In this document: piece by piece, positions 46,401-55,053 of the stretch
Position numbering within the stretch: position 1 is the stretch's first letter
How the letters are laid out: each line of letters begins with the position of its first letter
Source of the DNA: Sthenelais limicola
Lineage: Eukaryota; Annelida; Polychaeta; Phyllodocida; Sigalionidae
Assembly: GCA_942159475.1 (NCBI GenBank)
Contig: OW804096.1
Location: forward strand, 88,701,784 to 88,765,783
DNA: 64,000 nt
Reading direction: 5' to 3'
The notes under the pieces: generated by a model
Database searches by the model: none
Told to the model about the DNA's origin: nothing
The model's input: the letters and a program-made list of their open reading frames with translations, nothing else
Position numbers and translations under genes: made by a program

Positions 46401-47642
46401 CACTTTGGGCACGCCAGAACAAAAGATGCTTTACGAAGAAGGTTCTTCTGGCCGGCTCAGTCCGGGGACATAAAAAGATGGATTCAGTTATGCCCCGAAT
46501 GTAATGTGCGAAAAACACGAAAAGGTGTCAATAAATCGCCATTGCAAAAAGAGCTCACGGGAGAGAGGTTCAGTAGAATCTCGATGGATATCCTTAGTGG
46601 CTTTAAGACTAGCACGAGAGGAAATACTTGTGTATTGGTCATCGTGGATTACTTTTCAAAGTGGTCGGAAGCATACTGCTTACCGAACCATAAGGCGGCG
46701 ACAGTCGCCTGGACAGTATTTCGCAATTGGATCCTGCGGTTTGGCGCGCCCCGAGCGATACAAACTGATGGGGGCCCAGAGTTTGATGGAGAATTATTCC
46801 GGGAACTCTGCAATCTCTACGACACGAAGAAACAGACAACTCTCCCGTATAGGCCACAGGCAAACGGGCAGGCAGAAAGGTTTAATCGTGTTCTCGTGGA
46901 ACAGCTCTCGTGTTATGCGGATTATGGCGCGGATGATTGGGACACTTATATCCCATGCATCGCGGCGGCATATAATCATACGATTAACGCAAGTACGGGC
47001 TGCACTCCTCATTCCGTGGTTTTCGGCACAGAGGCATATACACCTGCGGATCTAATTCATGGTGTACCTCGAAATGGCCTGGACTTCCCCTCCGGCTCAG
47101 GTTTCATCGAGGATCTTCGTAAAAATTTACGGAAGTCGCACGAATATGTGCGTCGTACGTTGAAGAAAACGGCCATCGCTCAGAAACGCCATTTTGATTT
47201 GTCCGCAACAAACCGGTCATTTGAAGTGGGGGACTGGATATATAGATATTACCCACCAAAGGCGGCGAACAAATATGGTGCGAAGTGGGATGGTCCGTTT
47301 AAAATAACCCGTGCATTAGGAGGCAACTCCTATGTCGTAGATACCGCGGCCGGTGGTGTCAAGTGGAGTGGAGATCTGATGAAATCCGTTCTTGACCCTG
47401 ATAAGAGGGGAGAGCTCCGCAAAACGACCGGGTTGGAACAAGCTCCTGAGTATAGAAGGCTTGTGGCTGCTGGTAGAGATGTGGTGTCGCTGGAGAAGGG
47501 CAAGGCCGTGGCCGGCCAAGAGCTCGCTAAGTCGTTAGAGAAAACACTTCTCCGGAAAGTTAGTCTCGCGAACAGGCGTGGCCCCCACCAAAACACAAAA
47601 AGGGGTGTACGAAGGAGACCGTGTCCCCTCCAAAGCGACTAA
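43407..47642 (+). CDS. pol: Ty3/Gypsy pol: protease, reverse transcriptase, RNase H, integrase
   Basis: The frame runs about 1410 codons, without its own ATG, so it is made as a gag-pol fusion. Counting from 43413: aspartic protease LYDTGATTSLV near residue 155; reverse transcriptase VCVDFRRLNN, FCTLDLESGYWQI, MPFGLCNAPATFQ and VVYLDDVIIYG (catalytic YLDD near 595); RNase H LDTDASGTAMGAVLS, YRELLAVVY and RTDHSSLTWL; integrase zinc finger (YHGPASAGHFGH ... CPEC, 988-1028), catalytic D in SMDILSG, D in QTDGGPEFDG and E in QANGQAERFN, and a C-terminal WDGPFKI (GPY/F) module. All key catalytic residues are present, so the enzyme could be active. Confidence 0.97.
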   Translation, partial: GKLTWVSQGSGDETRKFDGTRDGRGNPSVARSGKTPPEGSYNLGRSGRQAERNKEETGVMEGEDPTKPADTKPWSKESVSSVRAIPRDRGMCLDGRYTDAGTALLAVSSTVGGERCVKNLTSSAASRDLSIPIDVVAIVDRWYVPVTVGTRRGEFLYDTGATTSLVSKQFYELLARKPDLLASRVRVKPLAGGTPVTMGYAVFDFEIAGRSYPNACLVVDGLGGGEEAVLGQDFMWRYDTSMTGPGKMLLEGGKNHVFCRRKGAISTAFLREDVRLAAFEVKVASVDVSLPENDVGYIMESDVGLQVDGLVEGCDTYVSSAHCHELPIMNPTGLAIVMPRGTPVASAYEVAANFTGDYSHLADARAESVNGSSTGGKRKLTSDSCSITSIPELESIIEGAEVADTETLKKVRELVYAKKRVFRLQGEQLGFTNRVLHSIDTGDTKPIKLPFRRVPLAKQEALDSQVSKMLAEDKIEEGNGPWAFPTVLVPKPDGSTRVCVDFRRLNNVTRKDSYPLPRIDDCLEALGGNAWFCTLDLESGYWQIAMDPDSKEKTAFTTSTGLYQFKVMPFGLCNAPATFQKMMTEVLRGLNGKICVVYLDDVIIYGATIHDAITNTGLVFDRLMAYGLKLKPKKCRLFRKEVQYLGRIVSKEGIRADPEKTRAVVTWPIPLTVKDIRSFLGFASYYRQFIPSFNDLVRPLQETATAGQKVLRYKLTWNSELDDAFEATKKALLSTSVLAYPRASGQFILDTDASGTAMGAVLSQVQDEQERVIAYASNSLSKSQKNYCTTYRELLAVVYYVRKFKHYLYGADFIVRTDHSSLTWLMTFKEPENMLARWLLDLQQYGVTNKGVIQHRPGKKHENADGLSRRPYSRCKRTDCDDCGAHEAAIAGFVGEGKGTDDNLVSVNQTIREQQRTDDTINRIMGFLEKNREPANLTSESDEFRTIWSHKTDLCLEEGVLTFKWRKPSTGHVFARIVLPFDQRLSMFRRYHGPASAGHFGHARTKDALRRRFFWPAQSGDIKRWIQLCPECNVRKTRKGVNKSPLQKELTGERFSRISMDILSGFKTSTRGNTCVLVIVDYFSKWSEAYCLPNHKAATVAWTVFRNWILRFGAPRAIQTDGGPEFDGELFRELCNLYDTKKQTTLPYRPQANGQAERFNRVLVEQLSCYADYGADDWDTYIPCIAAAYNHTINASTGCTPHSVVFGTEAYTPADLIHGVPRNGLDFPSGSGFIEDLRKNLRKSHEYVRRTLKKTAIAQKRHFDLSATNRSFEVGDWIYRYYPPKAANKYGAKWDGPFKITRALGGNSYVVDTAAGGVKWSGDLMKSVLDPDKRGELRKTTGLEQAPEYRRLVAAGRDVVSLEKGKAVAGQELAKSLEKTLLRKVSLANRRGPHQNTKRGVRRRPCPLQSD

Positions 47643-49169
47643 CTCCTCTACCGAACCAGCAGAACAAGGGTAGGAAACCCTTGGTACCTAAGGCAGACAA
47701 GCCCGATAAGCTTGTACAACGGGACTCGGAGGTGCCGAATCCCACGAGGCCGCCCGATGTCGCAACGCGAGGCATTGGCAAACGAGTCTCCAAGCGTCCG
47801 GTCAGGCTTGGGATCGGATAGCTCGGAGCGGCCGTTAAAGCCTCTATTTCAAATGACGAACACAAAAGGTCTGTTAACCCGGTCGTGTCTGTCGAAGACA
47901 TGGGTTAAGAAAAAAGTACACAACGAGAAGTCATTTTGGTCAATACGCTAGGAGAGTGGACGCCTCTGTAACGATCAACCCTATACGGCAATAGCTGTAC
48001 GAGGCGGATGGGTGGAAACTGCTAGTATGGATCCATGATGTGGACAGTACCGATATCGGGCTGAAATCAACCATGTTCGCTAACAGTAAGAAACCTGAAG
48101 CCAAGTATGTTTCCCTGATCATAAAAAACTGCCATAGTACCTTGGAGCGGCCCGTCTAGGGCTACAGATTAACATATTTAACACGAAGGTGTTACTAACC
48201 GTGGTTAAAGACCACGTATTTACATACGTACAACATTCGTATAGATCAACTATACGGAAGTTATCCGGTTTACGGGTAGCAATGTTCGTGGAGGCTGGAC
48301 CCGACCAGGGCGCCACCTTCAGGCGATCTGTTGATCACATGACTGATCTTAGAGCATCTGCCTCCAAGACAGTCAGTCAAGCGAGAAGCGAGTTGGTGGC
48401 CACACGTAAGTGGCTCACATCAACCGCATTTTTGGCTTTTTACACAGAGCAAGGAGAAATCCAGTTCACTGTAAGTAGCAGCAAACGTTAACTTTCATTG
48501 TTGGATCATTGTGATATTGAAAATGAAAACATGTCATTATGTTACCATTGATGAATTACGATTGTTGAGTTCTGGCCGCTTCCATATAGCGTGCTAAGAC
48601 ATTACGCCATGTGCATCGTGAGAACAAGAGGAGGCTGGTGCCAATGCCGACCATCTCAATGAAACTCTTTCCGATATGGAATTGGATCGTTGAGAACTAT
48701 CCTTGATGTTCGCTAAATGTTGCCGTGGTAAAGCGATGAAATAGTAGATGGGAACTTTTGATTCCCGGGGGAAAGCTGTTTCGTTGTTTAAATCTGAGGG
48801 TTTCAATTGTCAACTCGAAGGCTGCCATGTGCGTGAAGGTGACCTTTCTGCACTGCCGGTGGTTTCGGTTGCTGACTTTTCTGTCGCCAGGTGGGGCGTG
48901 TCTGGTTCAGTTTCGTGTTTTCGTACGGGTACCGGCTACATTGTTAATAAAATGCTGGGCACGGATGAATACACGAATGCTGCCGGATAACGCTTTTCGT
49001 GAGTAGTGTCGCTCCCTATGGCGCAGGTGGCTCGTAGGGCCGCCCTAGCGCGCGAACTTTCGCGAGTGGTGTCAACTACGCAACCGGAACGGTTGGACAC
49101 GGCTCCTGGGAGTTCGCGAGCGATGTCAACACCTCGGGTGCGATTGAGTTGTTTCATTCGGATGACCCC
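47643..49169 (+). other. Spacer between pol and ORF3
   Basis: No frame longer than about 100 codons is open. A 100-codon frame at 48189-48491 and a stretch reading EAGANADHLNETLSDMELDR near 48630 might be relics of a former ORF, but nothing known is recognised. Three direct repeats of the type TTCGCGAGYGRTGTCAAC lie at the end (48995, 49058 and 49112). Confidence 0.5.
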
Positions 49170-49233
49170 CTATATAAGAGCCCCGAGTCTAAGAGAGAGG
49201 TAATTAACTTCGGCAAACACTCGTGGTTTGCCG
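48995..49233 (+). promoter_or_regulatory. Possible internal promoter and leader hairpin before ORF3
   Basis: Three imperfect 16-18 bp direct repeats (starts 48995, 49058 and 49112) are followed by CCCTATATAAGAGCCCC, a strong TATA-like box (49171-49178). Downstream, CGGCAAAC (49211-49218) and GTTTGCCG (49226-49233) form a perfect 8-bp stem with a 7-nt loop. A possible 126-nt intron (GTAATTAAC at 49200 to TTGTATTACAG at 49325) would remove the hairpin. Alternatively the acceptor serves a spliced subgenomic RNA from the LTR. ORF3 starts at 49442. Function is inferred. Confidence 0.45.
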
Positions 49234-49441
49234 TACCCCTCTATCTCGGCGGACTACTGGTTAGGTCGTTCGGGTGCGAGATTTCATTGTGACCCGTGAA
49301 TTGAGTGTTCCACTTTGTATTACAGGGTACGGACTTCGTGTTCGGGGACGAGACGAGGCGGACGGAAAAGAAACGAGTGGGGACTGTCTCTGAGACGAGC
49401 CCCCTTCTACCGTAGGGTAGCATTCCGCAGTCACGCTCATC

Positions 49442-52400
49442 ATGAGCGATGACAGCGGACACTCGGCCGCAGAATCCTTCGAGGAGACTGCAGCCAATCG
49501 CAAACGGCGTGTTCGTCGTGAGCGCGACCGCCGCCTCAAACGTGAGGTGGAAGGTCCGGCAAGTCACTCGGATGACTCAGACGCGAGCCCGTCGGATGGC
49601 CTAAAAGACCCCGATGCGGCTGCCGGCAAGTACCGCCGGCACAAAGCTCTCAACGCCGCGGCGAAGAAGCTCAAGTGGGGGGATGGAAAGAAGCCGGTTC
49701 TTTCTCTACTCCCCGTGAACGAGCGAGAGCGTAAGGAGGCGGTCCGTGACCCATCGGAGGTCGATCGTTTCCCCGACTACCCGGAGTACCACAAAGCGGT
49801 CTCCGTGGAGGAGTACAAACGGTTCTTTGAAACCTGTACTAACCCCCGTAAGGTCTTGCGAACGGCAGATCTAGCGTACTCGTTTGAAGCCGACCGTAAG
49901 CTTCAAATGGCTATGCTCCTCTACGAAGAGGGTTCGCGGTGCCCGTTCCTGCTCTGCAGAACGGAGGCGCTTGTCGGTAAGCCGCAGATATTTAAGTCGC
50001 GGCTTCTCTTCACCAGACACCTGTGTGAAGTGCATACCCCCGTGACACCGGTTTGGCGGTGTCCGATTGGGTATTGTCCCGTAACCGGGGACCGTCGCTC
50101 CGACATCGTGGCCCACGGGTCAAAGGAGCCGCATAAGATGGCCCGTAAAAAGGCTGTCGATAAAATTATGCCGGTTCTTGAGCGCGTGGGCGTTTCGTAT
50201 CTCCCACAGTGGGGATACAAAAGCACGCTCCACCTTGCCTCTGCAACCTCGGAAGCCATTCTGAGGAACGCAAAGGAACAAAACTTCACCTCCAAGTACC
50301 CGTTGGAAAAGGACATTACCAAGCCTAAACGAACGGGGAAGACGAAGAGGAAGAAGAAGGGTTCCGATAAGTCGGACAAATCGGACCGTTCCGACACGGA
50401 AAAGCGGCCCGAGAAACGTCCGAAACTCGTGGACGCGCCGATTCCCGACAGGAACGCTTGGCTGGACGGATATAAAATTCCGTCCACAAAGGAGAAGGAA
50501 TTCCCCAACTTGCCCGCGCCTACAGGACTTACGGTCCTACAGAAGTCGCGTCGTCCCGCACCCGCAGCCGCGGAAGGTAGAGCACCTAGTGCCACCGTGC
50601 CGGACCCTCAGCCGGGTCCGTCACGACCTACGGCTGCCGCAAGGGCACCCCCACCCGAAGTCGACCGGGCGGGCATCGCCCGTACCCGAAAGGTGGTGGC
50701 CGATCGCGCAGCGGTCCTCCGGCTGGCTCTACAAGAGTCGCTGGAAGGCTTCTGTGTCGATATCGCAGAGACCTACAGGCCTCTCGATAACGTGGACCGT
50801 TTGGTTGATAGCCAAGCGGAAATCGCGCAGCTCATGGAGGACCTTAACAGGTCCCTCAACGAGCAGGAACTCCTGGTCGAGAGGGTAAACCTTCTCGATA
50901 CGCAAGTCAACGGACTTCGCCGGGAGAACCAGGAGCTGCATGCGGAGGTCACTCTGCTGCGGGCACAGGCCGCGCAACGGGCTATGCAACCCGCGTCTCC
51001 CCCACCACCAAGGGTAGAGACGGCTCCTCCGGTGCAGAATCCGATTCTGCGCCTGGAACAGAGGAAGTTGGAGGTCCGCGAAAAGTTCAATCGAGCTTTG
51101 CGCGCGGAGCCGACCATTCCTCCGGGTTTCGGTCCGGGTGATCGTCAGACCGCCAAACCTCTTTTCGGAGGTGTAGGTCGGGGCACTCCCACCCATGCTC
51201 AAGCCCGCGCGCCCACCCGCGTCGCGAATACGAAGGTGTCCTCTACCGCGGGGGCATCAACGCTCGCTAACGCGACCCCTCTCTGTGGTACGGAGACAGA
51301 GATGGAGGTAGACCCGCACGAGGGGTCAACTGCTCGAAAGGAGGAGAAGGCGGCGGCACAGCGTCGTTTCGAGCAGGGTCGGGTTGAGGCAGAGCGGCTC
51401 CGTGTCCAACGGGAGACGACTCTAGCCGAGACACGCCTGGTCAAAGAGGCCTTGGAGAGGAAACTCCGGGAAGAGGAAACTCTGCGACAAGACCTACGAC
51501 TCCAACGGGAGGAGGCTGCTCTACGGGAGGCCGAAGAGCAGCGACTCCGGCAGGAGGAGGCTGCTCTGCGGCAAGCAGAACAGCAACGGCTCCAACAGGA
51601 GGAAGCCGTTCGTCTAGCTGAGACGGCCAAGCGGGAAGCTTTCGAGCGACAACGTCTGCTAGACAAGGAGCAGTCGGCCCACGACATGGCATTCTTCCGC
51701 GAGGAAGAGGAGAAGGAGGAAGCTGAACGGCAGCAGGCCAAGCTGAATCAGGAGATTCAAGAGCTCCGTGAGACAGAGAGTCGGCTGCGAGTTGAGGCTC
51801 TCAATTCGCGCCGGCCGGCCTTTCCACTATCCCACGGGATAGAACCTCCCTCCATCCAGGTAGTGGACCCCGCGGGGATCCCTATGGATACGGGTGGCAC
51901 GCTCATCGGCGTTACTGACTTAACTCGGCAACGTGAGAATCAGAGCGTGTGTACGGGCACGGGTTTAGCTCCGCGGATGTCAGCAGCTAAGTGGGGGCCT
52001 AACATGCCCTCGGCTAGCCAATCCGCGGAAGCAGAGGATTCGGTCGAGGTAACTCCGGCTGCTTCCTCCACGCCCCGTTCGTACAGACCACCCCGAGGGG
52101 ACGTCTCCTCGGCGACCAAGCGCCTCTCCTTTATAGAGGACAAAACTTTGGTGGCACGGCCGGCACCGCCTCCGAGCGGTGAGGCCTCCCCAAAGTTGGA
52201 CGAGGCGCTACCTTCGTTGGATACGTTCAGTCTTCCCGTCACCGCGCCCACGGGTACGAGTGTGGAAGGGGTCGAGGGAAATGGTGATGCGATCGCGCTA
52301 CCATGGCCTCGCACGGACGAAGGTACCACTCCCGTGGACCATCTGGCGGCAGCAGGCTCGGGCTCTGACAAGTCGGTAGAAATATCGGACGGGGAAGAGC

Positions 52401-52594
52401 ACGAGCTGCTGCAGGAGTCGGACTCCGAAACGGCGTTAATATACGACGATCTGGGACAAGAAGACAACGTAGTTGTCGTCCCAGATTCGCGTTTCGACCC
52501 GTTCGATGAAGCCCTTATTGGGAATCTCTCGCTTCACGGCATCTCCAAAACGGAGGGGGACGCTGAGGCGAAGGAGGCAGGGGAGTTCGTCTAG
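49442..52594 (+). CDS. ORF3 of the Ty3/Gypsy element: large zinc-finger-like, coiled-coil protein, not env
   Basis: An uninterrupted frame of 1050 codons starts with ATG at 49442. The N-terminus is charged. Near residues 166-230 are two degenerate finger-like patterns: CPFLLC followed by HLCEVH, and CPIGYC followed by H and H (AHGSKEPH). A lysine-rich patch (KPKRTGKTKRKKKG, about 293) suggests nucleic-acid or nuclear binding. Coiled coils occupy about 450-511 and 632-790. The C-terminus is acidic and Ser/Pro-rich. There is no signal peptide or membrane segment, so it is not an envelope protein. Base composition matches gag and pol, and the length without stops in a young element argues that it is coding. 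Role unknown. Confidence 0.85.
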   Translation: MSDDSGHSAAESFEETAANRKRRVRRERDRRLKREVEGPASHSDDSDASPSDGLKDPDAAAGKYRRHKALNAAAKKLKWGDGKKPVLSLLPVNERERKEAVRDPSEVDRFPDYPEYHKAVSVEEYKRFFETCTNPRKVLRTADLAYSFEADRKLQMAMLLYEEGSRCPFLLCRTEALVGKPQIFKSRLLFTRHLCEVHTPVTPVWRCPIGYCPVTGDRRSDIVAHGSKEPHKMARKKAVDKIMPVLERVGVSYLPQWGYKSTLHLASATSEAILRNAKEQNFTSKYPLEKDITKPKRTGKTKRKKKGSDKSDKSDRSDTEKRPEKRPKLVDAPIPDRNAWLDGYKIPSTKEKEFPNLPAPTGLTVLQKSRRPAPAAAEGRAPSATVPDPQPGPSRPTAAARAPPPEVDRAGIARTRKVVADRAAVLRLALQESLEGFCVDIAETYRPLDNVDRLVDSQAEIAQLMEDLNRSLNEQELLVERVNLLDTQVNGLRRENQELHAEVTLLRAQAAQRAMQPASPPPPRVETAPPVQNPILRLEQRKLEVREKFNRALRAEPTIPPGFGPGDRQTAKPLFGGVGRGTPTHAQARAPTRVANTKVSSTAGASTLANATPLCGTETEMEVDPHEGSTARKEEKAAAQRRFEQGRVEAERLRVQRETTLAETRLVKEALERKLREEETLRQDLRLQREEAALREAEEQRLRQEEAALRQAEQQRLQQEEAVRLAETAKREAFERQRLLDKEQSAHDMAFFREEEEKEEAERQQAKLNQEIQELRETESRLRVEALNSRRPAFPLSHGIEPPSIQVVDPAGIPMDTGGTLIGVTDLTRQRENQSVCTGTGLAPRMSAAKWGPNMPSASQSAEAEDSVEVTPAASSTPRSYRPPRGDVSSATKRLSFIEDKTLVARPAPPPSGEASPKLDEALPSLDTFSLPVTAPTGTSVEGVEGNGDAIALPWPRTDEGTTPVDHLAAAGSGSDKSVEISDGEEHELLQESDSETALIYDDLGQEDNVVVVPDSRFDPFDEALIGNLSLHGISKTEGDAEAKEAGEFV

Positions 52595-53043
52595 AACTCC
52601 CCCCCCCCCATAGGGATTGGGATCAGCACTGCGATCCCCCGAGGCGGCTGTCTCGTGTGGGTTCATCTCACAGCGAGGGGGGGGGCTCTCCTCCTCGCAG
52701 GTGGTGGTTTTTATCCGCAAGGCTAGTATGGCTCACTAGCCTCGCTTTTATTAATAAAGCTCGTGCACGAAAATTTTTTATTGCTTCGAATGTACGCTTC
52801 CAGTTGTACCGCGCTGCGAGACTGGGACGGACAGGCATGTCCGGTGGCCTCTTTAGGCCTATGAAGGCTACGAACCTTGGGGGCGAGTGCAAGCCTGGCT
52901 CTAGGATCCGTGCGGCGGAGTGGCATAACATTTGCCCCGCTGCACACGAGGATCTGGAGCCACGAGGATCTCCTTAGTGCCACGGCGGACCCTACATAAC
53001 TAGTTATCGTGGACCCCTTCAACTCCAACTAGTGAGGGGGCAG
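52595..53043 (+). other. 3' untranslated part of the LTR element with polypurine tract
   Basis: A C-run follows the ORF3 stop and GAGGGGGGGGGCTC lies near 52675. GTGAGGGGGCAG (53032-53043) abuts the 3' LTR and is the likely polypurine tract for plus-strand priming. Confidence 0.7.
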
Positions 53044-53468
53044 TGTAGTGGGTCCGCCACCCGGAATACAGCGAGGCTGTCGACTATCGCCAATCACCAT
53101 CCAGGCTACGACAGCGGGGGCACTTCTACCAGCGCCGGAGACGACTACCACCAGTTCCGGCCAGTTCCGTCAGGGGGCGACATACGACCACCGTGCAGAC
53201 GACACTGCAGACACCCTCCGACGGACGGTAGGCGGAGGATACTACTACCTCCGCAAGGGGATCCAGGCTTCGCTTAACACTACGGACTCGAGCCGCGCCG
53301 CGGACCGAGATACTTCTGTTGTTCAAATTAAGCACCCTTGCTTCAGTAACAAAACCTTTGTAACTGTATACCTTTAGGAAATAAACCAGGTTCAAACGAA
53401 TCTCCTCGTATTCGTGATTCTTTACGGAATTTCGTAACCTCGCGCCCACGAATCTGCGGTTCACTACA
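53044..53468 (+). repeat. 3' LTR
   Basis: The 425-bp sequence is identical to the 5' LTR except A at 53376. AATAAA follows at 53380. It is flanked by CATA. Confidence 0.97.
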
Positions 53469-53472
53469 CATA

Positions 53473-55053
53473 CAATTTTCACTAAATATCTAGTTTTGAT
53501 CACTTGGCAACCACTTTAAAAGAGCATCGGGATGTCAACGTTAAAATTCCCCCAAACAAAAAGGGAATTAAAAGAAATTGAAAGTATTTTGAAACACTAT
53601 ATTTGTGTATGTATGTATACATATAGGTGGGAGCATTATTACAGACACATGTTATAATCATTTGATGTCCTGTACAATACTGAATAAACTCTATCTGACA
53701 AAATTTACTTTTTCTCTTTAGAAAAGTGTGTTATTTGGGTGGTTTTCTGCCCATGAGTGGCCATTTTTCATTTTAGCTGTATAAAAGCTAGCCCGGGCTC
53801 CCAGACCCTAACCTACGGAGGGTCTGGGAGCAGAACCGAATGAACAGTGGTCTTTACTGAGCCACTTATGGCCGAGTAGAGATGTAATAGAAAAACGCTT
53901 TAACCACCGATATTTAATGTCCGCAATGGAATTATATATGTTGACAAATATGCAGAGCAAAAAATAATAACTGATCGCCGATTAGTTTTAATAAATGAGA
54001 TTGTGTTTGGTACTGATGATTCTGGCCCAAGTCGGCGGGACTTTCAAAACAATGGAGCAAGGTGTTGTGGGTACCGGAAGTATACAAAAATGTTCCAAAA
54101 TAAAGTGGATATTTTGCAAATCTATGAAAATGGAAGTTTATGTTGCTATGAAATTAAAAAGAGCAACACTAAAAAGAGAGAAAACTTAAAAAAATGATGT
54201 TTTGGCCTTTTAAATTTAAATCTCAACCCCCAAAATTTAGTTTTTTAGGAGCTTACAGGTGGCGCTATACTCACGCAGAACATTGCCGCCATTTTCCGAG
54301 GCCTACATAGGCCTACCTAGCCTGCCGTCCAGTGAAAATGAGTGTGGAATGTGACATAATACATATATTGCCATCTCACAAATCATTTCGCTGCTTTTTA
54401 TAATATAAAAATAAGTAGAGGCCCAAGTATTTAGCCTGAAATTGTCACCGTTCTAAAGTTTTCAGTGGGGGCTTTGATTCTATTATAGAAAAACATTACG
54501 TTGCACTCTGACTGTGTGTAGCGGAGCGGAGCCAGTCAGAATTTCTCGGGCTATATAAAAGCATGTCGCATGAAAGGTCTATCTAAACTGCATTGATTAG
54601 TTTAACATTTACTCATATATGATAAAATGGTTTTCATGTGGGGTTCAAAATAGCCCGTGTACCCCTTTCATGAGAACTGACTGTATTGTGTATACACGTG
54701 AGAACACGTCACTTAGAAATTAAATTTTAAAACAATTACACTCAAATGTTATCCATGCAGGGATACAGATAGTTTTTATACACTTTTTTCATAATTCTAA
54801 TCATGAAATTACTAAAATCTATGGGCCTATGGGCCATAGCTGTATCTACATAAAATATCCCAAATACTAAATGCGATGGGAAAGTGGGATTCAAATGAAC
54901 AAGGGCATTATAATTAAGTTGTAAATTTAATTTACAACTGCTTTCCAGATATAGATATTTGGTTTCTTTTATATTTCCAGTTCCTATCTTGGTGCTTTTC
55001 AACTACATGCTCTCTAGGATGCCTAGTGTATACCAAACCTGAAACGAACAAAG
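53473..55053 (+). other. Non-coding sequence upstream of gene B exon 1
   Basis: A perfect 13-bp stem (GCTCCCAGACCCT, 53797-53809, with AGGGTCTGGGAGC, 53819-53831) with a 9-nt loop is present. A small GC-rich patch with GCCGCCATTTTCCGAGG near 54288 could be an alternative promoter. The acceptor of gene B's coding exon ends at 54980. Other frames have no recognisable features. Confidence 0.45.

Larger units (their letters stand above)
40890..53468 (+). mobile_element. Near-intact Ty3/Gypsy LTR retrotransposon with a large third ORF
   Basis: Two 425-bp LTRs (40890-41314, 53044-53468) differ at a single position that I can see (G at 41222, A at 53376), so the insertion is young. CATA flanks both ends (40886-40889 and 53469-53472). 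Order: LTR, primer-binding site, gag, -1 frameshift site, pol (protease, reverse transcriptase, RNase H, integrase), 1.8-kb spacer, ORF3 of 1050 codons, purine tract, LTR. Integrase after RNase H fixes the Ty3/Gypsy order. All three ORFs are free of stops. The GC content is far above that of the flanking DNA. Confidence 0.97.

Noticed and set aside
49442..52594. ORF3 as an envelope gene (env-bearing errantivirus)
   Set aside because: No signal peptide, cleavage site, fusion peptide or membrane segment; the protein is coiled-coil and highly charged.
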